A stretch of 64,000 nucleotides of DNA from Bradyrhizobium sp. CCBAU 53338 (GTDB taxonomy: Bacteria; Pseudomonadota; Alphaproteobacteria; Rhizobiales; Xanthobacteraceae), in the NCBI RefSeq assembly GCF_015291665.1, contig NZ_CP030048.1, positions 1,488,001-1,552,000 on the forward strand, read 5' to 3'. The notes beneath the pieces are model-generated. The model made no database searches, was not told where the DNA came from, and saw only the letters and a program-made list of their open reading frames with translations. The translations under genes were made by a program, and so were the position numbers. Positions 7,419-16,354 of this stretch are shown one piece after another (position 1 is the first letter of the stretch; every line of letters begins with the position of its first letter).

Positions 7419-10400
7419 TCAGGACTTCAGGACTTCACTTCCGCTGGCCGCTTTCGCCTTCTGCGCCTTCTTCGAGGCGCGCCAGTTCTCGAAGCGCTGC
7501 ACCACCACGAAGAAAGCCGGCACGAACAGGACCGCGAGGCAGGTCGAGGCCAGCATGCCGGAGAACACGGTGATGCCGATCGACTTGCGCGCGCTGGCGC
7601 CGGCGCCGGTCGCGAGCACCAGCGGGACCACGCCGAGAATGAAGGCGAACGACGTCATCAGGATCGGACGGAAGCGCGCGCGTGCCGCCTCGATCGCAGA
7701 TTCGATGATCGGCTTGCCGTCGCGGCCGTGCAGCTCGAGCCCGACCTCGACGATCAGGATCGCGTTCTTGGCCGACAGCGCGATCAGCAGGATCAGGCCG
7801 ATCTGGCAGTAGAGGTTGTTGTCGATCTTGAGGCCCGAGAGGATCAGCATCGGCCCGAGCAGCGACAGCGGCACCGCGAGGATCACCGAGATCGGCGCGT
7901 ACCAGCTCTCATACTGGCCGGCGAGCACGAGATACACCAGCAGCATGGCGAGCCCGAACACCCAGTAGATCTGGTTCGAGACCGCCTTCTCCTGGTACGA
8001 CATCGCGGTCCATTCATAACCGGTGCCCTGCGGCAGCGTCTTGTCGGCGATCTCCTCCATCAGCTTCAGCGACTGGCCGGACGAGTAGCCCTGCGCCGGC
8101 AGGCCGATCACGGTCGAGGAGGGATAGAGATTGTAGAGGCTGATCAGCGACGGCCCGGTGGCCGGAGTAATCGTGGCGACGGTACCGATCGGGATCATGT
8201 CGCCGTTCGAGTTGCGCACCTGCATGTTGGCGATGTCGCGCTCGGTGACGCGGAAGGCGGGATCGGCCTGGGTGTAGACCTGGAACACGCGGCCGAACTT
8301 GTTGAACTGGTTGACGTAGGACGAGCCGAGATAGGTCGACAGCGCCGCGAACACCTGGTCGGTCGTCACATGCAGCGTCTGGGTCTTGATGCGATCGATC
8401 TCGACGTTGAACTGCGGCACCGACGAGCGGAACGAGGACTGCACGCGCTGGAGCGCGCTCTGGCTCTGGCCGTTGTTGACCATCGCGCCCGTGATCGCTT
8501 GCAGCTTGGCGAAATCGCTGTTGCCGTCGCGAAGCTCGACCTGCATCGAGAAGCCGGCCGCGTTGCCGATGCCTTGGATCGGCGGCGGCGGCAGCACCAG
8601 GGTGCGCGCCTCCATGATATCAGCGACCTTGTCGTTGAGGCCGTAGACCAGCGAGCGCAGATCCTCGCCCTTGCCGCGCGATTCCCAGTCCTTCAGGATG
8701 ATGTAGGCGACGCCGGCATTGGCAAGGCTGGCGCTGTTGTCGAGCGCGGAGATGCCGGCGATGGTGATGACCTGCTGGACGCCGGGCGTGCCCTTGATGA
8801 TGTCGGCGGCCTTGTCGAGCACCTTCTGGGTTCGCTCCAGCGAGGCGCCGTCGGGCAGCTGCACGGCCGCGATCAGATAGCCCTGGTCCTCGATCGGCAG
8901 GAAGCCGGTCGGCACCCGCGACAGGCCGTAGCCGCTGCACCCGATCACGACGAGCGCGAAGGCGACCGAGATCGTCGCGTGCTTCACCAGGAAAGTGATC
9001 AGCCGGGTGTAGCCGCGCTCGACCTTGTCGTAGACCGCGTTGAAGCCGCGATAGAAGAAATTGCGCTGCTCCGGCGGCACCGTCGGCCGTAGCCACAGCG
9101 CGCACTGGGTCGGCTTCAGCGTCGCGGCGTTGATGGCCGACAGCAGCGCGGTCGCCGCGATCACCAGCGCGAATTGCGAATAGATCCGCCCGGTGAGACC
9201 GGCGAGGAACGAGGCCGGCAGGAACACCGAGATCAGCACCAGCGTGATGCCGACGATCGGCGCGAACAGCTGGTCCATCGCACTGATCGCGGCGTCGTGG
9301 CCGTTCATGCCCTTCTCGATATTGTGGGCCGCGCCTTCCACCACCACGATGGCGTCGTCGACCACGATGCCGATCGCCAGCACGATCGCGAACAGCGTCG
9401 ACATGTTGATGGTGAAGCCGAGCGCCGCCATCGCGGCGAAGGCGCCGATGATGGTGACCGGCACCGTGGTCGCCGGCACCAGCATCGCGCGCCAGTCCTG
9501 CAGGAATACCAGGATCACGACCAGCACCAGCAGGCCGGCCTCGATCAGGGTCATGTAGACCTCGTGCACCGAGGCGTTCACGAATTTCGTGGTGTCGAAC
9601 GGCGTGTCGTATTTGATGCCCTCCGGAAACCGCTTGGCGAGCTCCACCATCTTCTTCTCGACGGCCTGCTCGACCTCGAGTGCGTTGGCGCCGGGAGACT
9701 GGAATACGCCGATGCCGGTGGCCGGCTGCTTGTTCAGCGAGAAGATCTGGCTGTAGGTCTGCGCGCCGAGCTCGACCGAGCCGACGTCGCGCACGCGCGT
9801 GACGTCGCCGCTGGTGCCCGTCTTGACGATGATGTTCTCGAACTCGCTGGTGTCGTCGAGCCTTCCGTTGACGTTGAGCGTGTACTGGAACGCCTGTCCC
9901 GGCGGTGTCGGCGGCGCGCCGACCTGTCCGGCCGAGACCTGCTGGCTCTGCTGCTGGATTGCGTTGATGACGTCCTGCGGCACGAGGCCGCGCACCTGCA
10001 GCCTGTTCGGATCGAGCCAGACCCGCATCGAATACTGGCCGGCGCCGAACACCGTGACGTTGCCGACGCCGGGCAGGCGCGAGAGCTCGTCGCGGATGTT
10101 GATGGTGGCGTAGTTGCTCAGGTAAAGGCTGTCGAACGTCTTGTCCGGCGAGGTCAGCGTCACGAACAGGAGGATCGAGGTCGACCGCTTCTGCACGGTG
10201 ACGCCCTGGTTCTGCACGGCGGACGGCAGTTGTGACAGGGCGCTGGAGACGCGGTTCTGCACCAGCACCTGCGCGAAGTTGAGGTCGGTGCCGATCTTGA
10301 ACGTCACGGTCAGCGTGTAGGTGCCGTCGGAGCCGCTATAGGACTGCATGTAGAGCATGTCCTCGACGCCGTTGACCTGCTGCTCGATCGGCAGCGCGAC

Positions 10401-10583
10401 GGTGTCGATCACGGTCTTGGCGCTGGCGCCGGGATAGCGCGTCGTCACCTGCACCGTCGGCGGCACCACATCGGGGTATTGCGCGACCGCGAGGTTGAAC
10501 AGCGCGACGCCGCCGATCAGGATCATCAGCAGAGCGATGACGTTCGAGAGGACGGGCCGTTCGATGAAGAACTTTGAGATCAT
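7419..10583 (-). CDS. RND multidrug efflux permease (AcrB/MexB type, HAE1)
   Basis: A 1054-residue inner-membrane proton antiporter, the pump subunit of a tripartite efflux system. It begins MISKFFIERPVL as HAE1 permeases do, has a first transmembrane helix, a large periplasmic porter loop, and the helix-4 motif VVDDAIVVVE carrying the two Asp residues of the proton relay; the second half repeats this layout. The C-terminus is polar and Lys-rich. It lies 13 bases downstream of the adaptor gene on the same strand. No outer-membrane channel gene is adjacent, so the pump must use a TolC-like protein from elsewhere. Confidence 0.96.
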   Translation of the reverse strand: MISKFFIERPVLSNVIALLMILIGGVALFNLAVAQYPDVVPPTVQVTTRYPGASAKTVIDTVALPIEQQVNGVEDMLYMQSYSGSDGTYTLTVTFKIGTDLNFAQVLVQNRVSSALSQLPSAVQNQGVTVQKRSTSILLFVTLTSPDKTFDSLYLSNYATINIRDELSRLPGVGNVTVFGAGQYSMRVWLDPNRLQVRGLVPQDVINAIQQQSQQVSAGQVGAPPTPPGQAFQYTLNVNGRLDDTSEFENIIVKTGTSGDVTRVRDVGSVELGAQTYSQIFSLNKQPATGIGVFQSPGANALEVEQAVEKKMVELAKRFPEGIKYDTPFDTTKFVNASVHEVYMTLIEAGLLVLVVILVFLQDWRAMLVPATTVPVTIIGAFAAMAALGFTINMSTLFAIVLAIGIVVDDAIVVVEGAAHNIEKGMNGHDAAISAMDQLFAPIVGITLVLISVFLPASFLAGLTGRIYSQFALVIAATALLSAINAATLKPTQCALWLRPTVPPEQRNFFYRGFNAVYDKVERGYTRLITFLVKHATISVAFALVVIGCSGYGLSRVPTGFLPIEDQGYLIAAVQLPDGASLERTQKVLDKAADIIKGTPGVQQVITIAGISALDNSASLANAGVAYIILKDWESRGKGEDLRSLVYGLNDKVADIMEARTLVLPPPPIQGIGNAAGFSMQVELRDGNSDFAKLQAITGAMVNNGQSQSALQRVQSSFRSSVPQFNVEIDRIKTQTLHVTTDQVFAALSTYLGSSYVNQFNKFGRVFQVYTQADPAFRVTERDIANMQVRNSNGDMIPIGTVATITPATGPSLISLYNLYPSSTVIGLPAQGYSSGQSLKLMEEIADKTLPQGTGYEWTAMSYQEKAVSNQIYWVFGLAMLLVYLVLAGQYESWYAPISVILAVPLSLLGPMLILSGLKIDNNLYCQIGLILLIALSAKNAILIVEVGLELHGRDGKPIIESAIEAARARFRPILMTSFAFILGVVPLVLATGAGASARKSIGITVFSGMLASTCLAVLFVPAFFVVVQRFENWRASKKAQKAKAASGSEVLKS

Positions 10584-10596
10584 GACGCGCGGCCTC

Positions 10597-11790
10597 TCAC
10601 TTGCCCGAGGCCTGCGGCTGCTCGATCTTGGTCTGCTGCGGGTCGATCTTCTGGCCCGGGATCACGCGCAGCAGCCCCGACGTGACCACACGGTCGTCGG
10701 GCTTCAGGCCGCTCTCGATCACGCGCAGGCCGTTGTCGGCGGGACCGATCTGCACCTTGCGCTGCTCGACGACGTTGTCCTTGTTGGCCACCAGCAGATA
10801 GCGGCCGCCCTGGTCGCTGCCGAGCGCCGTATCGGGGACGAGGAGGGCCTCCTTCTCCTGGGTGAAGGGCACGCGGACGCGGACGAAATAGCCTGGCAGC
10901 AGCACCCGCTTGTCGTTGGGCACGATGCCGCGCACGGCGAGCGTGCCGGTCGACGAGTTGAGGGTCGGCGCGACGTAGTCGAGCTTGCCCTCATGCGGAT
11001 AGCCGGTCTCGGTCTGCAGGCCGATTTCGATCGGGAGCTGCTTGAGATCGGTCGCGGTCATCCCGCGGCGTTGTGCTTCGGCGCGGATGCGCAGCACGTC
11101 CTGCTCGTTGACGGTGAAGTTCACATAGATCGGATCCATCGCGACGATGGTCGCGAGCTGGGTCGGGGAGGAGACGCCGACGAGCTCGCCGATCGAGACC
11201 AGATGTGCGCTGACGATACCGTCGAACGGCGCAGTCACCTTGGTGTAGCCGTAGTTGACCTCGGCGAGCCTGGTGTTGGCCTGGGCCTGCTGGAGGTTGG
11301 CCTGGGCGTTGTCGCGGGTCGATGTCGAGGTGTCCAGGGTCGCCTGCGAGACCGCCTGTCGCTGCACCAGATCGGCCTGCCGCTTGTAGTCGGCCTCGGC
11401 CTGCTTGAGCGAGGCCTGTGCGCCGGTCTCGGCGGCCTGCGCCTGGTCGAGCTTGAGCTTGTAGGTTTCGGGTTCGATCGTGAACAGCTGGGTGCCCTGC
11501 TTGACGAAGGTGCCGTCGGTGTAGTCGATCGTTTGCAGAAATCCCTGCACGCGCGCGACCAGATCGACGCTCTTGATCGGCGCGGTGTTGCCGGTGGCCT
11601 CGACATAACGCGTGAGCGGGCGCTGCACCGGCGTGGCGACGTCGACCTTCGGCGGCGGCGGGGCGACATACGCATTCTTGTCCTCGCAGCCGGCGAGGGC
11701 AGCCAATGCGGCCAAGGCAGTCAGCGCTCGCCCGATCTGTCGCCACTCTTCGTTCCGATGTGCGAGAGAAGCGGGATTCGCGCAGGTCAT
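10597..11790 (-). CDS. RND efflux periplasmic adaptor (membrane fusion lipoprotein)
   Basis: A 397-residue AcrA/MexE-type adaptor linking the RND pump to an outer-membrane channel. A signal region with lipobox LAALAGC suggests a lipid-anchored Cys. It has the barrel-sandwich halves (VARVQGFLQTIDY and VTAPFDGIVSAHLV) flanking a long alpha hairpin rich in Gln/Ala (about residues 115-195), then beta-barrel and membrane-proximal domains. It is first in the operon with the permease. No TetR or LysR regulator is adjacent. Confidence 0.95.
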   Translation of the reverse strand: MTCANPASLAHRNEEWRQIGRALTALAALAALAGCEDKNAYVAPPPPKVDVATPVQRPLTRYVEATGNTAPIKSVDLVARVQGFLQTIDYTDGTFVKQGTQLFTIEPETYKLKLDQAQAAETGAQASLKQAEADYKRQADLVQRQAVSQATLDTSTSTRDNAQANLQQAQANTRLAEVNYGYTKVTAPFDGIVSAHLVSIGELVGVSSPTQLATIVAMDPIYVNFTVNEQDVLRIRAEAQRRGMTATDLKQLPIEIGLQTETGYPHEGKLDYVAPTLNSSTGTLAVRGIVPNDKRVLLPGYFVRVRVPFTQEKEALLVPDTALGSDQGGRYLLVANKDNVVEQRKVQIGPADNGLRVIESGLKPDDRVVTSGLLRVIPGQKIDPQQTKIEQPQASGK

Positions 11791-11906
11791 TCGATGGCCC
11801 CCGATGATTGTCTGTCGGAGCGGCAGGCTAGCAACAAATCACCGGCCGTGGAACACCATAGCCATGGCAGTCACAGCCCTTGCGTTGCAGGGAGCGGCGT
11901 GACCTT

Positions 11907-11920
11907 TGACAGATTTGTCA
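11907..11920. promoter_or_regulatory. dyad TGACA-N4-TGTCA upstream of the RND operon
   Basis: The sequence tgacagatttgtca is a perfect 5-base inverted repeat with a 4-base spacer in the 253-base gap between the divergent RND adaptor gene (start 11790) and the solute-binding gene (start 12044). It could be an operator for either. I do not recognise the regulator. Confidence 0.3.
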
Positions 11921-12043
11921 CGATAAACCGCTTTTCACCGAGCGCATGATCGACCAGAATTGTGTCAAAGGCCGCATGCCCTGGCGCGAGGACCGACTTC
12001 AGGCAATCGGACAGCACAAGAAGAAACGCGAGGAGACGATGAT

Positions 12044-12835
12044 ATGCCAACGCCATTCCGGTCGGCCTGCGCCGGCCTCGCTCTTGCCGCCACGGTCGCG
12101 ATGCCCGCGCTAGCCGATGGCCTGAAAGACGAGATCGCTCCGACCGGCAGACTGCGGGTCGCGATCGCGATCAGCCCGGCGGGCGGGGCGTTCTGGTCGA
12201 CCAAGACCGAAGCCGGCTATGCCGGCGTGCCCGTCGACCTCGGCAAGGAGATGGCCGCCCAACTCGGCGTGCCCGTCGACTATGTCGTGCACCAGAATTC
12301 CGGACAGATCACGGATGCCGCCGGCAAAGGCGCCTGGGACGTCACCTGGTTGCCAAAAGATCCCGAGCGCGAGACCAGGATGATGTTCGGCCCGATCTAC
12401 GAGGTTGCGGACGCCACCTATATCGTCAAGGCGGGGTCAAGCATCACCAGTTTCGCCATGCTCGACCAGCCCGGCATCAAGGTCGCGGCCGTCAACGCCA
12501 CGACCACGATGCGCGGCGCCGTTGCTCATCTGAAGAATGCGAAGGTCACGGGTTATCAGACCTATGATGAAATCTTTGGCCTGCTGAAGGGCGGCGAGAT
12601 CGATGCCTTCGCGCTGTCGCGCGACCAGCTCAACAAGATGGCGCAGAAGATTCCGGGGACCAAGGTGCTCGACGAGACCTTCAAGAAGACGGTGACCGCC
12701 GTTGCCGTCCCGCTCGGCCACAGCCAGGCTCTGGCGTTCGTCACCAGGTTCATGAACGAGGCCGTAACCAACGGCACCTTGCGCAAGGCCTATGATAACA
12801 ACGGGCTGAAGGACGCGCCGATCCGCACCGAATAG
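12044..12835 (+). CDS. ABC transporter substrate-binding protein (amino-acid type)
   Basis: A 263-residue periplasmic binding protein of the SBP_bac_3 family. A signal peptide ends at PALADG, followed by the family opening TGRLRVAIAISPAGGAFWS and GVPVDLGKEMAAQLG. The ATG at 12044 follows aggaga by 7 bases. There is no permease or ATPase beside it, so it is an orphan receptor or works with a transporter encoded elsewhere. The ligand is unknown; the family binds polar amino acids and related small acids. Confidence 0.85.
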   Translation: MPTPFRSACAGLALAATVAMPALADGLKDEIAPTGRLRVAIAISPAGGAFWSTKTEAGYAGVPVDLGKEMAAQLGVPVDYVVHQNSGQITDAAGKGAWDVTWLPKDPERETRMMFGPIYEVADATYIVKAGSSITSFAMLDQPGIKVAAVNATTTMRGAVAHLKNAKVTGYQTYDEIFGLLKGGEIDAFALSRDQLNKMAQKIPGTKVLDETFKKTVTAVAVPLGHSQALAFVTRFMNEAVTNGTLRKAYDNNGLKDAPIRTE

Positions 12836-12865
12836 GCCGGCCATATTGGATTTCGCCGGGCACAC

Positions 12866-13179
12866 ATGCATGGACACTGGATTGCAGCTTCGATGGTGTC
12901 GCTGCTCTTGACGATGCAGAGCGCTCAGGCCCAACCGCTGACGATGGATCCTGAAATGATCGTCCCCGTTGCCGTCCCGGTTCGGCATGGAGCCGCCTGC
13001 GTCCGATGTGCCGCCCGAATTCCGGCCGCGGCGCGGCCGACAAGATCATGCAGTTCTGGCTCTATGCCGACAACGACCGCCTCTACAAGCAAGAGCTGAT
13101 CGGCGAAACGGCACCTCCGCTGCCCGAGTCCGGTCACCTCGAGATCGAGCCGCCGCGGGCGAGGCGTGCCTGTGAATAA
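12866..13179 (+). pseudogene. small secreted protein, apparently frameshifted
   Basis: Starting at 12866 there is a signal-peptide-like N-terminus (MHGHWIAASMVSLLLTMQSAQAQ) and about 20 more residues. The reading then loses protein character, while the -1 frame picks up a convincing stretch, ADKIMQFWLYADNDRLYKQE to a TAA at 13177-13179. One base gained or lost at about 12985-13035 would join them into a protein of about 104 residues. I do not recognise the family. It is either a genuine pseudogene or a sequencing error. Confidence 0.45.
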
Positions 13180-13218
13180 TTTTGTCCGAACAACTGCGCA
13201 AAATGTGTTTGCGTCAAA

Positions 13219-13236
13219 CTGACACAGCTCTGTCAC
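13219..13236 (+). promoter_or_regulatory. Pho box (PhoB-binding site)
   Basis: The sequence ctgacac-agct-ctgtcac is two 7-base direct repeats with a 4-base spacer, matching the Pho-box form CTGTCAT-N4-CTGTCAT. The second half is CTGTCAC and the first differs at one internal base. It ends 46 bases before the start of a secreted phosphoesterase, the position expected for a PhoB activator site replacing the -35 region. This predicts induction by phosphate starvation. Confidence 0.75.
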
Positions 13237-13282
13237 CCGTGATCGCTAGGGTCGCGAGGTCAATCCCTCGGGGCAAACAGAG

Positions 13283-14992
13283 ATGAAAACCAAATTCTTG
13301 ACGACGGCTGCGGTTCTCGCGGCCGCGACGACGCTTGCCTGCAGCATTCCGGTGTTCGCCGACGATTTCGATCGTGACCATGATCGCGATCATCATGCGC
13401 ATCACATGCACACCGAAACGCCGATCAAGCATCTCGTGGTCATCTTCAACGAGAACCGCTCGTTCGACCATTATTTCGCGACCTATCCGCATGCCAGCAA
13501 TCCCTCGGGCTCGATCCCCTTCGTGCCGAAGCCGCATACGCCGAAGGTCAACAACCTCGCCAACGCCAATCTGCTGGTGAACAATCCGAACACCAATCCG
13601 GCGAACGGTGCTGGCGCGACGGACCCCTTCCGGCTCGACCGCACTCAGGCCAACACGCAGTCGCAGAACCACGCCTACACCGCGGAACAGCAGGCCTATG
13701 ACAACGGCAAGGCCGATCTGTTCCCGAAATATACCGGACGCGGCACCTCGGGCGGCGTCGGTGCGTTCGGCACCACCGGTCAAGTCATGGGCTATTTCGA
13801 CGGCAACACCATCACCGCACTCTGGACTTACGCGCAGCACTTCTCGATGAACGACAATGCCTACACCGACACCTACGGTCCGTCGACGGTCGGCGCGCTG
13901 AACGTGATTTCGGGCCAGACCAATGGCGCGGTGGCCGTGCTCGGCAATGCAGCGACGCAAATCATCCCGGACGGGCAGGGAGGCCTCACGGTGATCGGCG
14001 ATCCCGGTCCCGCTTATGATCCTTGCAGCACCCCGGGATACACGACGCAGGTCACGATGACCGGCAAGAACATCGGTGACCTCCTCAACGATGCCGGCAT
14101 CAGCTGGGGTTCGTTCATGGGCGGCTTCGATCTGGCCGTGACCAACGCGAACGGCACGACCGGCTGTGCGCGCAGCACGTTCTCGACCGTGGTCGGCGCT
14201 TCCAAGGCGGACTACGTCCCGCATCACGCCTGGTTCCAGTTCTACAAGTCGACCGCCAATCCGAACCATCTGCGGCCCAGCTCGGTGCAAGCGGTCGGTC
14301 ACACCTACGAGAAGGACGGCAAGACCCTCGATCCCGCCAATCACGGCTACGACATCGAGGATTTCTACGCGGCCGTAAAGGTCGGCAATTTCCCGGCGGT
14401 GTCTTACGTCAAGCTGCCGGCCTACCAGGATGGCCATGCCGGCTATTCCGATCCCCTCGACGAGCAGCAGGGCATGGTCGAGCTGATCAACTTCCTCCAG
14501 AAGCAGCCCGAGTGGCGCGAGACCGCCGTCATCATCACCTACGACGATTCCGACGGCTGGTATGACCACGCTTACGCCAGGCCGAGCAGCGCTTCCTACG
14601 ACCCGACCGCCGATCAGCTCAACGGTGCCGGCCAGTGCGGTCTCGGCGTCACCAAGCAGCCTCAGCTGCCCGGTGTCGGCGGCAAGCCGGTGAACGGCCG
14701 CTGCGGCCCCGCGACCCGCGTGCCCTTCATCGTGATCTCGCCCTACGCCAAGACCAACTTCGTCAGCCACGCCGCCATCTCGCAGGCCTCGGTGGTGCGG
14801 TTCATCGAAGACAACTGGCTCAAGGGCAAGCGTCTCGGTGGCGGTTCGTTCGATGCCACCACCGGGTCGATCATGGACCTGTTCGACTTCGAGCATGATC
14901 ACAGCCATGACTTCCGGACCGACGCGCTGTTTCTCGATCCGACCGCCGGCACGGTCATCGTGAGCCCGCCGGACGAGCATCACCACCACTAG
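13283..14992 (+). CDS. secreted phosphoesterase (phospholipase C / AcpA-like)
   Basis: A 569-residue exported member of the phosphoesterase family PF04185, which holds phospholipases C and acid phosphatases acting on phospholipids or phosphate monoesters. A signal peptide (ending about VFADD) is followed by a His/Asp-rich linker, the metal-site motif NENRSFDHYFATY, and the second motif YDDSDGWYDH; a Cys pair flanks residues 245-300. The tail ends in EHHHH. An upstream Pho box implies a role in scavenging phosphate. The next gene, a di-heme peroxidase, starts 18 bases after its stop. Confidence 0.92.
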   Translation: MKTKFLTTAAVLAAATTLACSIPVFADDFDRDHDRDHHAHHMHTETPIKHLVVIFNENRSFDHYFATYPHASNPSGSIPFVPKPHTPKVNNLANANLLVNNPNTNPANGAGATDPFRLDRTQANTQSQNHAYTAEQQAYDNGKADLFPKYTGRGTSGGVGAFGTTGQVMGYFDGNTITALWTYAQHFSMNDNAYTDTYGPSTVGALNVISGQTNGAVAVLGNAATQIIPDGQGGLTVIGDPGPAYDPCSTPGYTTQVTMTGKNIGDLLNDAGISWGSFMGGFDLAVTNANGTTGCARSTFSTVVGASKADYVPHHAWFQFYKSTANPNHLRPSSVQAVGHTYEKDGKTLDPANHGYDIEDFYAAVKVGNFPAVSYVKLPAYQDGHAGYSDPLDEQQGMVELINFLQKQPEWRETAVIITYDDSDGWYDHAYARPSSASYDPTADQLNGAGQCGLGVTKQPQLPGVGGKPVNGRCGPATRVPFIVISPYAKTNFVSHAAISQASVVRFIEDNWLKGKRLGGGSFDATTGSIMDLFDFEHDHSHDFRTDALFLDPTAGTVIVSPPDEHHHH

Positions 14993-15010
14993 CCCAACGG
15001 TACGCATTTG

Positions 15011-16354
15011 ATGAACAGCCGCTCCATGTGGCTCCTCGGCGCCGGCCTGCTCTGTCTGGCCGGCGCCGTCCTTGCTGCCGAGACGGAGGGGCTTGCGGAG
15101 GCAAATCTGGTCGGTGCGAATCCGAATCCGGTTCGCCTCATGCGTCCGCCGGTCGCGCCGCTGTCCGCGATGGCTCTCCTCGGCAAAGAGATCTTCTACG
15201 ACGCCTCTCTGTCGTCTTCAGGCAGGCTCTCCTGTGCGTCTTGCCACAGTCCGGATCACGCCTACGGACCGCCGAACGACGGGCCGGTGATGCTTGGCGG
15301 CATCGACCTGACGCGGCAAGGCGCACGCGCCGTCCCGTCGCTGACCTATCTGGAGCGCCAGCCGAATTTCAGCATCGGGCCCGACAAGGGCGATGACGAC
15401 AACATCATTGATCTCGCGCAGATGGCGGCGCTCGGCCAGCAGTCCGTGCGCACGACCAAGACCGCGGGCGGCACCGGCGCGTCGGCGAACATCGTGCCGC
15501 AGGGCGGCCTGTTCTGGGACGGCCGTGCCGACACGCTCCAGGATCAGGCGCTGTTCCCGCTGCTCGATCCCAACGAGATGGACGGCGGCAGCGCCGAGAT
15601 CGTCGCGGACAAGCTGCGGCACGCGCCTTATGTCCGGCGCTTCGTCGACCTGTTCGGCGCCGGCGTGCTGAGGAACCAGCGGCTGCTGATCGCGGAAGCG
15701 ATGTTCGCGGTGGCGCGCTATCAGGTCGAAGAGCCGAGCTTCCATCCCTACACCAGCAAGTACGACTACTGGCTCGAGGGCAAGGCGCGGCTGTCGGAAA
15801 GCGAATTGCGCGGCCTGCAAGTGTTCAACGACCCCGACAAGGCCAATTGCGCCGGCTGCCATACGTCGGCGCCGACGCGCGACAGCCTGCCGCCATTGTT
15901 CACCGACCATCAGTATGAGGCGCTCGGCGCGCCGCGCAACGCGGCGCTCGCCGGGAATCGCGATCCCAATCATTTCGACCTCGGCGTCTGCGGTCCGCAG
16001 CGCACCGATGTCGCCGCGCAGACGCAATATTGCGGCATGTTCCTGACGCCGACGCTGCGCAACACCGCGACGCGTCATGCCTTCTTCCACAACGGCGTCT
16101 TCAAGACGCTCGAAGAGGTGCTCGACTTCTACAATTTCCGCGACACGAATCCGGAAAAGGCGTTTCCGCGCATTGCCGACGGCACGGTGCGCAAATACGA
16201 CGACCTGCCCGAAAAATATCACGCCAATGTCGACGTGACAGATCCGCCCTTCGATCGCCATCCCGGCGACAAGCCGGCGATGACGGAGCGGGACGAGGCC
16301 GACATCATCGCATTCCTGAAGACGCTGACCGACGGCTACAAGCCGGAGAATTAA
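15011..16354 (+). CDS. di-heme cytochrome c peroxidase / MauG family
   Basis: A 447-residue periplasmic protein with a signal peptide (cleavage near VLAAE) and two c-type heme sites, CASCH at residues 75-79 and CAGCH at 280-284. This is the layout of bacterial cytochrome c peroxidases and MauG relatives, which reduce H2O2 or oxidise protein residues. The ATG at 15011 is preferred to the upstream TTG. It follows the phosphoesterase by 18 bases and is probably under the same Pho box. Its 3' end overlaps the convergent gene by 4 bases. Confidence 0.93.
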   Translation: MNSRSMWLLGAGLLCLAGAVLAAETEGLAEANLVGANPNPVRLMRPPVAPLSAMALLGKEIFYDASLSSSGRLSCASCHSPDHAYGPPNDGPVMLGGIDLTRQGARAVPSLTYLERQPNFSIGPDKGDDDNIIDLAQMAALGQQSVRTTKTAGGTGASANIVPQGGLFWDGRADTLQDQALFPLLDPNEMDGGSAEIVADKLRHAPYVRRFVDLFGAGVLRNQRLLIAEAMFAVARYQVEEPSFHPYTSKYDYWLEGKARLSESELRGLQVFNDPDKANCAGCHTSAPTRDSLPPLFTDHQYEALGAPRNAALAGNRDPNHFDLGVCGPQRTDVAAQTQYCGMFLTPTLRNTATRHAFFHNGVFKTLEEVLDFYNFRDTNPEKAFPRIADGTVRKYDDLPEKYHANVDVTDPPFDRHPGDKPAMTERDEADIIAFLKTLTDGYKPEN

